From: Gammaproteobacteria bacterium
GTDB lineage: Bacteria; Pseudomonadota; Gammaproteobacteria; SZUA-21
NCBI GenBank assembly: GCA_003233075.1
Contig: QIKQ01000062.1
Span: 1-40,406 of the forward strand
DNA length: 40,406 nt
Direction of reading: 5' to 3'
Shown: in pieces, positions 18,101 through 24,536 of the stretch
Layout of the letters: the number at the start of each line of letters is the position of its first letter
Numbering within the stretch: position 1 is the stretch's first letter
The notes under the pieces: model-generated
Told to the model about the DNA's origin: nothing
The model's input: the letters and a program-made list of their open reading frames with translations, nothing else
The model's database searches: none
Position numbers and translations under genes: made by a program

Positions 18101-18622
18101 GATGTATTTTTAGAAGTCCTTAAGCCCCTTGAAATAAATGAGTTAACTTTGAACATCATACTGCATCTTAATGTATTTGATTTTCGTCCCGAGTTAATAT
18201 TACCTTTTTTAGATTTTACTAAAGCAAATCAATTAAACATACGTGACCTTACTCGAGTATTTGATTTAAGCCTCTTAGCAGATAGTATTGAACTAAGTTA
18301 TTCGCTACTTGGATCACAATATATTCAAGCTTGTTTTAGTTATTTTAATCAACATAATTACCTTTATGACGACTCAATATCCCATCTAGCAAAGATTGCC
18401 CCTAGCCGAGCATTAAAGCTACTGCGCATATCACGTTACCACGGAGTAAATCGCTGGGATCAAGAATATGATTTCGAGAGATTAGAAGCGGCAATCAATG
18501 CCAATATAATTTTAGGCAGAAAAAACCAATCGACGCTGCTACTTAAAACTTTACAGAAAGCCTGGCCTGAAATAGATAATAATTATTATCAAAACCTGGC
18601 GCGACGAATCTTGAAACTATAA
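15185..18622 (+). CDS. Large helical protein of unknown function (1145 residues)
   Basis: I do not recognise this gene. The start is TTG at 15185; the frame closes at 15161 upstream and the first internal Met comes hundreds of codons later, so TTG is the only reasonable start, with a weak GGAAAAA upstream. There is no signal peptide or membrane segment. The protein is rich in Leu, Ile, Asn and Lys with many amphipathic helices, suggesting a helical-repeat architecture of cytoplasmic type. One block stands out at about 829-935: FENDPLEIFLMGKHFNTCL (Cys846), then NAADINKRVLYARSNGGRVI, then a SDQGGLIGFHAYSH segment and a PHASISSLTVKEWYDDG end. This looks like a compact alpha/beta domain inside the helical array. 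From memory similar blocks occur in large uncharacterised proteins of other bacteria. It stands alone, with large gaps on both sides and AT-rich codon use, consistent with acquisition. Confidence 0.85.
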   Translation: MKPYAASGSKSGQAKKQSANEARAKLYLRTKLAWLSGYPCGENKWLSISSDRNPINPLIIDSKLISSTQYALNKVILDFPRALPRIINNIPRWQAETKKLLELVKLNILNSSDKNISNLLDTDYTPYSKSACQLARSIIKNNKSLLPLIKSYSWFFYLDSEQLGKILLWTQENKIEICNIIKLNDQQTSHKIILNLWILGKLSNIKQTKSILFLLSNEALYDFPTNNVRHYLERIVSICESANANANLAKEPKPVFIKNLTQWLFELKEQDRNAIKRVLGLFNRFNWAKFANDWTQYWQAIEPIITNAKTSIVTNRKKNKTIQTYPLSLSNTISDALSQLPIEFKSDFLFRISYFSASDNSKHYQVLNLIPINLSSLQKEHYLLFLMTLIYDKETKLISVYLHYCQELKSTFNNKRNVKYAFNYINCNKKHSSITITYGNYYSNQHINIISILKRKSNINQYFNILMSHCQIKTLKHMTEVDFTYLALLCSIISDSKIITTVFEQTKTKLSSDYAIDIKIIVTAIKLCGENHPQLAKLIVRLETDCLESWQQLDNLNLISNYTNKIDLRDEFLEYISVSSNTAIDELAQLCRFCKITTRFVPLAIKPNLKTHTPKWIKEYPIEIQDLLKKFTSLGKHAKLIALKITHKYIPNKKALALEAETINRKLSLLLANSEHSQVKKMTARLNNIEKYINKATSLNANQTKKLVRNLETRLLKIIFEDWHVSLNDKLQAYLNNTYNTNNEFDTKIRSQLVLLLPSLKTLTPAIQQLAHKVIKRRLLDPPWDMREMSANKTFIDALVYKGINMTPWLDGTKTLNFNLDKTPCQLSFENDPLEIFLMGKHFNTCLSPNEFNYFSVFVNAADINKRVLYARSNGGRVIARMLLGLSDQGGLIGFHAYSHLLPSEFEDQAKSFINSLAQEMNTIVLPHASISSLTVKEWYDDGPIDLSEKFSELYQNSFKTKLLSCDLEKVIDVFLEVLKPLEINELTLNIILHLNVFDFRPELILPFLDFTKANQLNIRDLTRVFDLSLLADSIELSYSLLGSQYIQACFSYFNQHNYLYDDSISHLAKIAPSRALKLLRISRYHGVNRWDQEYDFERLEAAINANIILGRKNQSTLLLKTLQKAWPEIDNNYYQNLARRILKL

Positions 18623-18666
18623 CGCTGTGCTAGATTTAGGTGAATGGCTAGCGAACGGCGTATTGA

Positions 18667-18813
18667 ATGTGGATTTATAAAATATTATGTTTAGCTATCG
18701 GGAGTCCTAATTTGTTGCGTCATGCAGTTGTCAATTTTACCGAGGCAATCCTAAGGAGACATGGTCGAGGACTATTTGAATACTACTTAGCGAGAAAAGC
18801 CGACGACAAGTAA
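18667..18813 (+). pseudogene. Short open frame, possible gene remnant
   Basis: A 48-codon frame from ATG 18667 reads, in its second half, AILRRHGRGLFEYYLARKAD before a stop. The composition (Arg, Leu, Tyr, Gly) is protein-like and unlike random AT-rich translation, and it has the flavour of a C-terminal piece of a transposase, but I cannot assign a family. There is no ribosome binding site. I treat it as a probable remnant. Confidence 0.2.
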
Positions 18814-18899
18814 GTCTTCTTATTTTAACAATGTCTATCCAACTATTTCTGGAGTTAATGATAGGCACTTACACATAAATATTTACAGTCTCGTTTGCA

Positions 18900-18921
18900 A
18901 ATATAAATGCAGCGATTTAGA
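18900..18921 (+). repeat. Left arm of a perfect 22-bp inverted repeat
   Basis: AATATAAATGCAGCGATTTAGA occurs here and, exactly reversed and complemented, at 20388-20409. Similarity continues with mismatches for about 16 further bases on one side. The pair encloses the PEP-CTERM gene. Confidence 0.75.
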
Positions 18922-19176
18922 ATAAATAAGCCGTGACAATCGCGTAATAGTACAATCGCTTTCATCTCAATTTATTTTGTTATTTGAATTTTAGGTTTTA
19001 TGAACGAAAAACACGTGAATCCGGAAGCACAGTAGAGTGAAAGATCTAAATAACATTAATCTACAACAGTGATAATTTCTTTCAACTTTTGACACCGCAT
19101 GTATGAAATATACAACCCAGCAAGCAGTGGTCACGTTTGCTCATCCGTATGACTGTCGAGAGCACATAAAGCCTGC

Positions 19177-19222
19177 AAAAAAAACGCTAGCTATGACGAT
19201 CATTAAAATCGTCGTAGCTAGC
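19177..19222 (-). terminator. Terminator of the PEP-CTERM protein gene
   Basis: A 15-bp stem, GCTAGCTATGACGAT at 19186-19200 with its partner at 19208-19222, has one non-Watson-Crick pair. On the minus strand it is followed by a C-G step and eight U. It lies 90 bases after the PEP-CTERM stop codon. Confidence 0.85.
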
Positions 19223-19312
19223 CTTGATTTTGGACTCTAATTTTAAAATTTTAAAAACTAAAGTCATTAAAGCTGGACATGGTAACAAATTTCGATACCA
19301 AATCTTAGACCT

Positions 19313-19867
19313 TTAGCCTTTAATACGTCTTCTACCAAATGCTCCCAGTAGCAACAGACCAAAACCAAACAACAAGATTGTTGATGGCTCTGGAATTGCC
19401 GCAACGTCATAACTCAATCCAGAAATTTGTACGAAACCACCAGCTTCGCGCCATGTTAAGTACGAAATACCTGTGCCTGTTAAAGTTGTAGTTCCTATAC
19501 CAACTCCATTGCTGAAACTATCAAGTAAATTATCCGCCGCATCGTATACATCGATGTAAATAGTGCCAGTAATCGCCCACCATTGCACATCCATTGAATT
19601 AGTTGTCACGCCACCCAGCAAGTCAACACGAGCAATATTTGTTGCACCTACTGGTGCGACAGACAAACCCATTTGATCAAACGTATCGCGCGAATCAGAA
19701 TACCAATATGCATTCGATATGCCGAGACCAAAACTATTCCATTGATTTGTGACGAGATCCGAATTACTAATACCAGGAACTTCTGTGTTATCAAAATTAA
19801 TAGTTACGGCTTGCGCCATGCCTGCAAAAGCAAATAGCAAGACTACGCTACAAAGTATTTTTTTCAT
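19313..19867 (-). CDS. PEP-CTERM sorting domain protein
   Basis: The 184-residue exported protein has a signal peptide (MKKILCSVVLLFAFAGMAQA, cleavage after residue 20). Its mature part is rich in Asn, Gly, Thr and aromatic residues and is typical of extracellular beta-sandwich surface proteins, with WNSFGLGISNAYWYSDSRDT and a Trp pair at MDVQWWAITG. The C-terminus is a textbook PEP-CTERM signal: IPEPST at 158-163, a hydrophobic helix LLFGFGLLLLGAF and the basic end GRRRIKG. Exosortase cleaves such proteins near the PEP motif during export, usually together with exopolysaccharide production. No exosortase is in this window, so it must be elsewhere. AGAGGA lies eight bases before the ATG. It is a single-gene unit with its own terminator. 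Confidence 0.9.
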   Translation of the reverse strand: MKKILCSVVLLFAFAGMAQAVTINFDNTEVPGISNSDLVTNQWNSFGLGISNAYWYSDSRDTFDQMGLSVAPVGATNIARVDLLGGVTTNSMDVQWWAITGTIYIDVYDAADNLLDSFSNGVGIGTTTLTGTGISYLTWREAGGFVQISGLSYDVAAIPEPSTILLFGFGLLLLGAFGRRRIKG

Positions 19868-20257
19868 TTGTTATTCCTCTAACATTATCGACCTCAAGCT
19901 TCACAGTGAAAAACTAGAAACTAGAAGAGCGAGAAGTACTAAACAATTTAAATCAGACTTCTAAAAGGACAAGTTTTTTACAACCATTTGTAAATAACAG
20001 ACCCTTCAGAACTAAGCAACAAGATTATCAGCTCTTCCTTAAAAAGTATACTTGCTGCAGATGTATTTTATTTATAAAATGGTAGATTAAACTTAACAGA
20101 ATTTAACTTATAATCTTACATCTATTACAAAATAATCTTACTGAACCTTTAATATTTATACGCACATTTAATTTTTCTATATCATCCATTTAAAACTAAT
20201 ACTAATTTCATGCAAATCATATTTTTTAAGTGAACATTAACAAAGTCGGAAAGATTC

Positions 20258-20768
20258 CTATGGTATATGGGTATAGTCTTCGTCCAATCGCCCCTCCTCT
20301 CTCTTATTTTCTCGATAAATCTTCAACATACGAAAATAGCCTACCAACGAAATCAAAACAGACGCCCCCTTGCCACCGCTAATTTGCTCTAAATCGCTGC
20401 ATTTATATTCGAAAGCTGAGAATTCTTAGTCATAGACAAATATCAAATACCAACAGAGTATTTCGGTTTAACTGCCTCATTTTCTTTGCGGCGCTACTTG
20501 CTAGTTTTTGAATTTTATGATAGCTGAAGGTGATTATGCGGGAACGATTTTTCATTGATCGCCAGGCTTTCATCTTTAGTTAACCATAGAGATCTTTCCA
20601 ACGACACAAAGTACCCGCTAACTCCATCAAGTCGTCTCTACTGTGTAAGTCACGAATCACAAACTTCACTAGGAACGACAAGCTAGCCGTTCTCAATTCG
20701 ACAAAGAATTCTCGCACGGGCTTTTTGACCAAGACTGTTGGCCCAATCCTCGTGCCAAAGGACGACAT
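20258..20768 (-). pseudogene. Degenerate coding sequence, family unknown
   Basis: On the minus strand a 62-codon frame (20768-20580) begins MSSFGTRIGPTVLVKKPVRE and ends LAGTLCRWKDLYG before a stop. After the stop the same frame continues LTKDESLAINEKSF and stops again. Further along, a frame of 55 codons without an initiator at 20425-20258 reads FEYKCSDLEQISGGKGASVL and LVGYFRMLKIYREN. GC content and codon use are higher than in the flanking DNA. I infer one or two decayed genes, but I cannot name the family and the pieces may be unrelated. Confidence 0.3.
20388..20409 (-). repeat. Right arm of the perfect 22-bp inverted repeat
   Basis: This is the exact reverse complement of 18900-18921. 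In this copy the repeat lies inside the degenerate frame and reads as YKCSDLE. In the left copy the same reading is closed by a stop one codon later, so both may derive from the same ancestral coding sequence. Confidence 0.75.
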
Positions 20769-21142
20769 ACCAGTGGCATTTCTCTATTTTCGGAGCCCCC
20801 CCCCAGGAGGTAATGATGCGTCTGCATTAGTGATTGAAATCATTTTTCTTCCGCTCGGGCAAACAGTGACTTGATGAAAAGTAAAAATGGCTATCGTTAT
20901 TCGCTGTAGATATAACTTTATACCGTCTTGAAAGAGAAAAATTCAGATATATATACTTTAATTGTTGGATTAAAAATACTAGGTATGAGCACAAATTAGC
21001 TGTGTCTAATCTCCTGTATAGGTTGCACCAAATTGCTAGATGCATTAGTATGATCATTAAATAATCACTATAGAATTTAAGCTGCTAACAATTAATTATA
21101 ATTAGAATATCAAGATTGCTACACAAACAAAATCTAAAGAAA

Positions 21143-21721
21143 ATGGAAGTAAAGAAAATCAAAATAAAAACTAAAAAAAATATGCACCACAAATCATTTT
21201 TTAGCTCGAAATTAAATTATTTCTTAGAATTTATATTCGACTTTATACTATTATTTTCTTTATTAGCTTATACCATATTAAAATTTGAATTTACTGGTAT
21301 AGAAATTGTAATTTCAATATTTGCTGGTGCGCTTATATGGACTCTAGTCGAGTATTTATTCCATTATTACATTTTTCATAAAAGCAACTTTCTCGTCTTT
21401 AGAAAGGGCCACGCTAAGCATCACAACGAACCTAAAGGATTTGATTCATTGCCGTTCTTGTTTGTACCGCTATTTGTATTTTTACCCATTTTTGCAATGC
21501 TTAGCTTAATTTTGCCTTTTTCATTGTCCTTATTAGTGACAAGCATAGTTATAGTCGGTTACATATATTATGGACTTTTTCATTTTACAATTCACCATAT
21601 TGATATAAACAATGTTGTCTTTATTAAGTTAAGAAATCATCATGCGATGCATCACAAAAAACCAAGTACAAATTTTGGCGTAACTACCCCTTTATGGGAT
21701 ATTGTATTTAAAACACGTTAG
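21143..21721 (+). CDS. Fatty acid hydroxylase/sterol desaturase superfamily membrane protein
   Basis: The 192-residue membrane protein has the four histidine clusters of the fatty acid hydroxylase (di-iron) superfamily: FHYYIFHK (about 74-81), GHAKHHNEP (about 90-98), FHFTIHH (about 146-152) and HHAMHH (about 166-171), followed by STNFGVTTPLWDIVF near the C-terminus. Members insert oxygen into, or desaturate, lipid substrates at the membrane. The substrate here is unknown. Four hydrophobic segments are visible. The frame opens at TTG 21116; I use the ATG at 21143, and an ATG at 21182 is also possible because none has a good ribosome binding site. Its stop codon abuts the stop codon of the convergent hydrolase gene, with no base between them. 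Confidence 0.85.
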   Translation: MEVKKIKIKTKKNMHHKSFFSSKLNYFLEFIFDFILLFSLLAYTILKFEFTGIEIVISIFAGALIWTLVEYLFHYYIFHKSNFLVFRKGHAKHHNEPKGFDSLPFLFVPLFVFLPIFAMLSLILPFSLSLLVTSIVIVGYIYYGLFHFTIHHIDINNVVFIKLRNHHAMHHKKPSTNFGVTTPLWDIVFKTR

Positions 21722-22606
21722 TTAACTATTTTCATTAATTTGTCTAAAAAGTAAATCTGCTACCTGCGCGAAATTATCTTCAAGTAAATAGTACTTGCCA
21801 GGGATTAAGCTTAATTTTTCAATACCTAATGTTTCAAGCGCTTTGCTTGCATATTTACTATGCGGTAATATTTTATCGGACTCGCCCCATATTAATTGTT
21901 TTGAAATATTTGTTGATTTAATTTTATTTATATCCAAGCCAAACAACATATTTTTCTTATTTAATTGTTGAAACATTGCGAAGAACTCAAGTCCTTTGTT
22001 ATCGAACTTAAGTAGGCGAATATAATTAGATAATTCAATTTTCTTAAAATGTAATTTATTTTCAATTCCATAACGATTCATGAGAATGCTAAATAAGAAA
22101 GGCGTAAACATCCTCATATAAACATGTCTAACATACGGCCAAGTAAATGGTTGAATAAACCAAGGCAAACTTGTTTCTGACTCCGAGGATAAGCTTGTAT
22201 TTAATATGCTTAACGATAATATTCGTTCTGGTATTTTATTTAATAAATTTAAACTCAGCTGAGCTCCGATGTCATGCCCTAGTATATGAAATTTCTCAAT
22301 TTGTAAACTATCGAGCAGTTTTAATATCCAAGTCGTGTAACCCTCAAGACTGTACTCAAAATACTCTGGCCGTTCACTGAGACCGGTGCCAGGTAAATCA
22401 AATACAACTGCCCTATAATTGTTTTTTTCGATCAAAGGGATTAAATTTCGAAAATAGTATGAACAACCTATTAAGCTAGGCAGACAGAGAACTGCTTCGC
22501 CCTCTCCAGCATCAATTACAAATGCATTTAAATCACCAACAGTCTCTGTAAATCCAGACTGGCAGTGGTAATCGAAATATTCATTATCAGCTAAATTAAA
22601 TATCAT
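21722..22606 (-). CDS. Alpha/beta hydrolase, haloalkane dehalogenase-like, probably lacking the catalytic histidine
   Basis: The 294-residue protein has the alpha/beta hydrolase fold: FDLPGTGLSERP, the nucleophile elbow ILGHDIGAQ with Asp112 as nucleophile (as in haloalkane dehalogenases and epoxide hydrolases), an acid candidate Asp244 in WGESDKILP, and the C-terminal segment PGKYYLLEDN. In relatives that segment reads PGGHFLQED and its His completes the triad. Here Tyr272 stands in that position, encoded by TAC, one base change from His. The protein may therefore be inactive, use another base or bind ligand without hydrolysis. It converges on the fatty acid hydroxylase gene with no gap, suggesting a compact pair, although on opposite strands. 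There is no clear ribosome binding site before the ATG. Confidence 0.85.
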   Translation of the reverse strand: MIFNLADNEYFDYHCQSGFTETVGDLNAFVIDAGEGEAVLCLPSLIGCSYYFRNLIPLIEKNNYRAVVFDLPGTGLSERPEYFEYSLEGYTTWILKLLDSLQIEKFHILGHDIGAQLSLNLLNKIPERILSLSILNTSLSSESETSLPWFIQPFTWPYVRHVYMRMFTPFLFSILMNRYGIENKLHFKKIELSNYIRLLKFDNKGLEFFAMFQQLNKKNMLFGLDINKIKSTNISKQLIWGESDKILPHSKYASKALETLGIEKLSLIPGKYYLLEDNFAQVADLLFRQINENS

Positions 22607-22893
22607 TTTAGGGATTTATCGGCATTATTTTCAAGTTAAATTGGCAGACAAGCTGACATTGCTCTTTAATTAAAATAGCATTTAAATCTTTAAATTCAAG
22701 TAAATGCTGCTTTTTACTTTACCGATGAGTAAGCCTAAATTATTAGCTATTTCCACTAATTGAAAGATGATTTTAAATTAACTATAAGCAACTAGACTGT
22801 CCAAACAATATCGATGATTTTTTACGAGTCACAACTTAGCTAACTAAGACATTTGCCATATAGTCCGCGCCAGACGGGAGAATAGCGCCTTAT
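22607..22893. other. AT-rich intergenic sequence upstream of the hydrolase
   Basis: I see no gene and no convincing promoter. It would have to hold the hydrolase promoter on the minus strand. The family B element begins at its right end. Confidence 0.4.
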
Positions 22894-23046
22894 AGGCATC
22901 TCTAATTGTGTCTATTTGCACGCTGGCGGCCGTTGTCGAATTTTTTAAAATGCGGGATCGCGCAGCGATAAACTGCGTGTAAACTGTGCTTTTAAAAAGT
23001 TCTTCGCCTTGCCAGCGCACAAATATCCTAATTTTTAGAGGCGCCC
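22894..23046. repeat. Small inverted-repeat element, family B, copy 2 (153 bp)
   Basis: It is the same element as 8699-8825, in the same orientation, with ends AGGCATCTCTAATTGTGTC and, read on the other strand, GGGCGCCTCTAAAAATTAGG. The shared inner hairpin GCGCAG-CGATAAA-CTGCG is present. This copy has two extra internal stretches, about 11 bases after CTGCG and the TTCTTCGCCTTGC piece missing from copy 1. It is flanked by TTAT on each side (22890-22893 and 23047-23050). The right TTAT contains the nuoN stop codon (TAA on the minus strand). Confidence 0.85.
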
Positions 23047-24528
23047 TTATGTTAGTTTAAAAGCAGACCGGCAAAGCTCAATAATCACAAAAGGATAGAA
23101 ACCAAGTGCTAAAATTGCTAAACCATTCAAGCTAATCACTAATTTTGTATCACCACCAACTTCAATTTTAGCAGCTTTGTCATCCTCTACTCGATCAAAA
23201 TACATTAACTTCACGATTCGAATGTAATAGAAGACACCAATAATTGCAAAAAAGACTGCAACTATCGCTAGCCAGGTAAAATGAAACTCAACGGCAGCTT
23301 GTAAAACTAGTAACTTGGCAAAAAATCCAACCGTTGGCGGCACTCCGGCCAAGCTAAACATTATTATTAAAACAATAAATGCGAACCAAGGATTACGTTC
23401 ATTTAAACCTTTAAAGTCTTCCAGATTTTCCGCCTCAAAACCAGAGCGACTAAGAACCAATATCATGCCAAATGCTGCAACGGCAGTAAATGCATAGACC
23501 ATAGTGTAAAACATTGCTGCGGAGTAGCCTTGAGGCTGTGCAGTTAGAATACCAACTAGTATGAAACCGACGTGGGCAATTGTTGAATATGCCAGCATAC
23601 GTTTCAAATTTGTTTGAGCAATAGCAAAAATATTACCAATCGCCATAGATAAAATAGCAAGTATGATTAATAATTCTTGCCAATTTGCAAATAATGGTTG
23701 CATGCCGTCACTAAGAATCCGCATGATCATCGCGAACGCCGCGATTTTTGGAATAGAACCTAAATACATAGTGACGCTTGTTGGTGCACCTTCATATACA
23801 TCAGGTACCCACATATGGAAAGGAACTGCACCTAATTTAAAACCTATGCCAATGACTATAAAAACTAAACCAAAGGACAGGGTTAGTGATCCACCACTGG
23901 CTTGAACATAAGTAAATACTTTATTAAATTCCAATTCACCAGTGACACCGAAAATCATCGATATACCGTAAAGCAGCATGCCAGAGGCAATGGCACCGAG
24001 CACAAAATATTTTATTGCTGCTTCTGTACATTTAGCGCTTTCTCGATTAAACGCAACTAAAGCATACATTGACAAGGCTAATACTTCTAAACCTAGATAG
24101 AGACTTAGGAAACTATAGGATGAAACCATAATCATCATGCCTAATATTCCAATTAAGCTTAATGTAAAATACTCACCTTTATATAAATTTCTAGCCTTTA
24201 AATAATCTTTCGAATAAACAAAAATTAATATGCCAATGAAATAAATACTTATCTTAAGTATGTCTCCCATTGCGTCGCGTACAAAACTGTTATTGAACGT
24301 TGTCACTTTTTCGACACCAGCCATATTCATAACGGTAAAAATAATAAGGCCAACAAGGGTAGCTTGCGTCAATAAATAGGTGATGAATCGAGTTCTGTCA
24401 CTAACAAATAAATCGATCAACAAAATAATACAAATCATCGACAACATCGCCATCTCTGGAATAGCCAGATGATAGAGCGGACTCGGAATAGTAACTGTTG
24501 ATGTTGCTTGTGCTAATAGTGATAACAT
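23047..24528 (-). CDS. nuoN: NADH-quinone oxidoreductase subunit N
   Basis: NuoN is one of the three antiporter-like membrane subunits of respiratory complex I and carries one proton channel. The 493-residue protein is hydrophobic throughout with about 14 helices. It has the antiporter signature VPFHMWVPDVYEGAPTSVTM and the helix-breaking KRMLAYSTIAHVGFILVG. It is the last gene of the nuo operon, nine bases after nuoM. The stop codon lies inside the 4-bp repeat that flanks the family B element, so the reading end is exactly at the insertion boundary. Confidence 0.97.
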   Translation of the reverse strand: MLSLLAQATSTVTIPSPLYHLAIPEMAMLSMICIILLIDLFVSDRTRFITYLLTQATLVGLIIFTVMNMAGVEKVTTFNNSFVRDAMGDILKISIYFIGILIFVYSKDYLKARNLYKGEYFTLSLIGILGMMIMVSSYSFLSLYLGLEVLALSMYALVAFNRESAKCTEAAIKYFVLGAIASGMLLYGISMIFGVTGELEFNKVFTYVQASGGSLTLSFGLVFIVIGIGFKLGAVPFHMWVPDVYEGAPTSVTMYLGSIPKIAAFAMIMRILSDGMQPLFANWQELLIILAILSMAIGNIFAIAQTNLKRMLAYSTIAHVGFILVGILTAQPQGYSAAMFYTMVYAFTAVAAFGMILVLSRSGFEAENLEDFKGLNERNPWFAFIVLIIMFSLAGVPPTVGFFAKLLVLQAAVEFHFTWLAIVAVFFAIIGVFYYIRIVKLMYFDRVEDDKAAKIEVGGDTKLVISLNGLAILALGFYPFVIIELCRSAFKLT

Positions 24529-24536
24529 TTTATGTC

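Larger units (their letters stand above)
18623..19176. other. Gap of about 550 bases with fragments and one arm of a 22-bp inverted repeat
   Basis: No confident gene is present. The possible 48-codon frame at 18667-18813 is listed separately. The perfect repeat AATATAAATGCAGCGATTTAGA (18900-18921) has its inverse partner at 20388-20409. The remaining sequence shows no terminator for the large gene upstream. Confidence 0.45.
19868..21115. other. Gap of about 1.25 kb with degenerate open frames
   Basis: No intact gene can be supported. The minus strand carries two broken, protein-like frames (20258-20425 and 20580-20768) separated by stops, suggesting decayed coding sequence. A run of nine C at 20796-20804 is striking in this AT-rich setting. 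The 20827-21057 frame is AT-driven and has no coding character. The right arm of the 22-bp inverted repeat lies at 20388-20409. Confidence 0.45.

Noticed and set aside
20743..20757. Sigma54-like TGGCACGAGGATTGG on the minus strand
   Set aside because: The -24 box is perfect but the -12 box has TTGG instead of TTGC, it lies inside a decayed frame, and the next intact gene is about 870 bases away.
20827..21057. 76-codon minus-strand frame
   Set aside because: Composition is what AT-rich non-coding DNA gives, there is no ribosome binding site, and the translation has no recognisable pattern.
8699..23046. The two family B copies as ends of one large transposon carrying the accessory region
   Set aside because: They are in direct orientation, each has its own flanking 4-bp repeat of different sequence, and the interval includes rimP and tRNA-fMet. 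They are independent small insertions.
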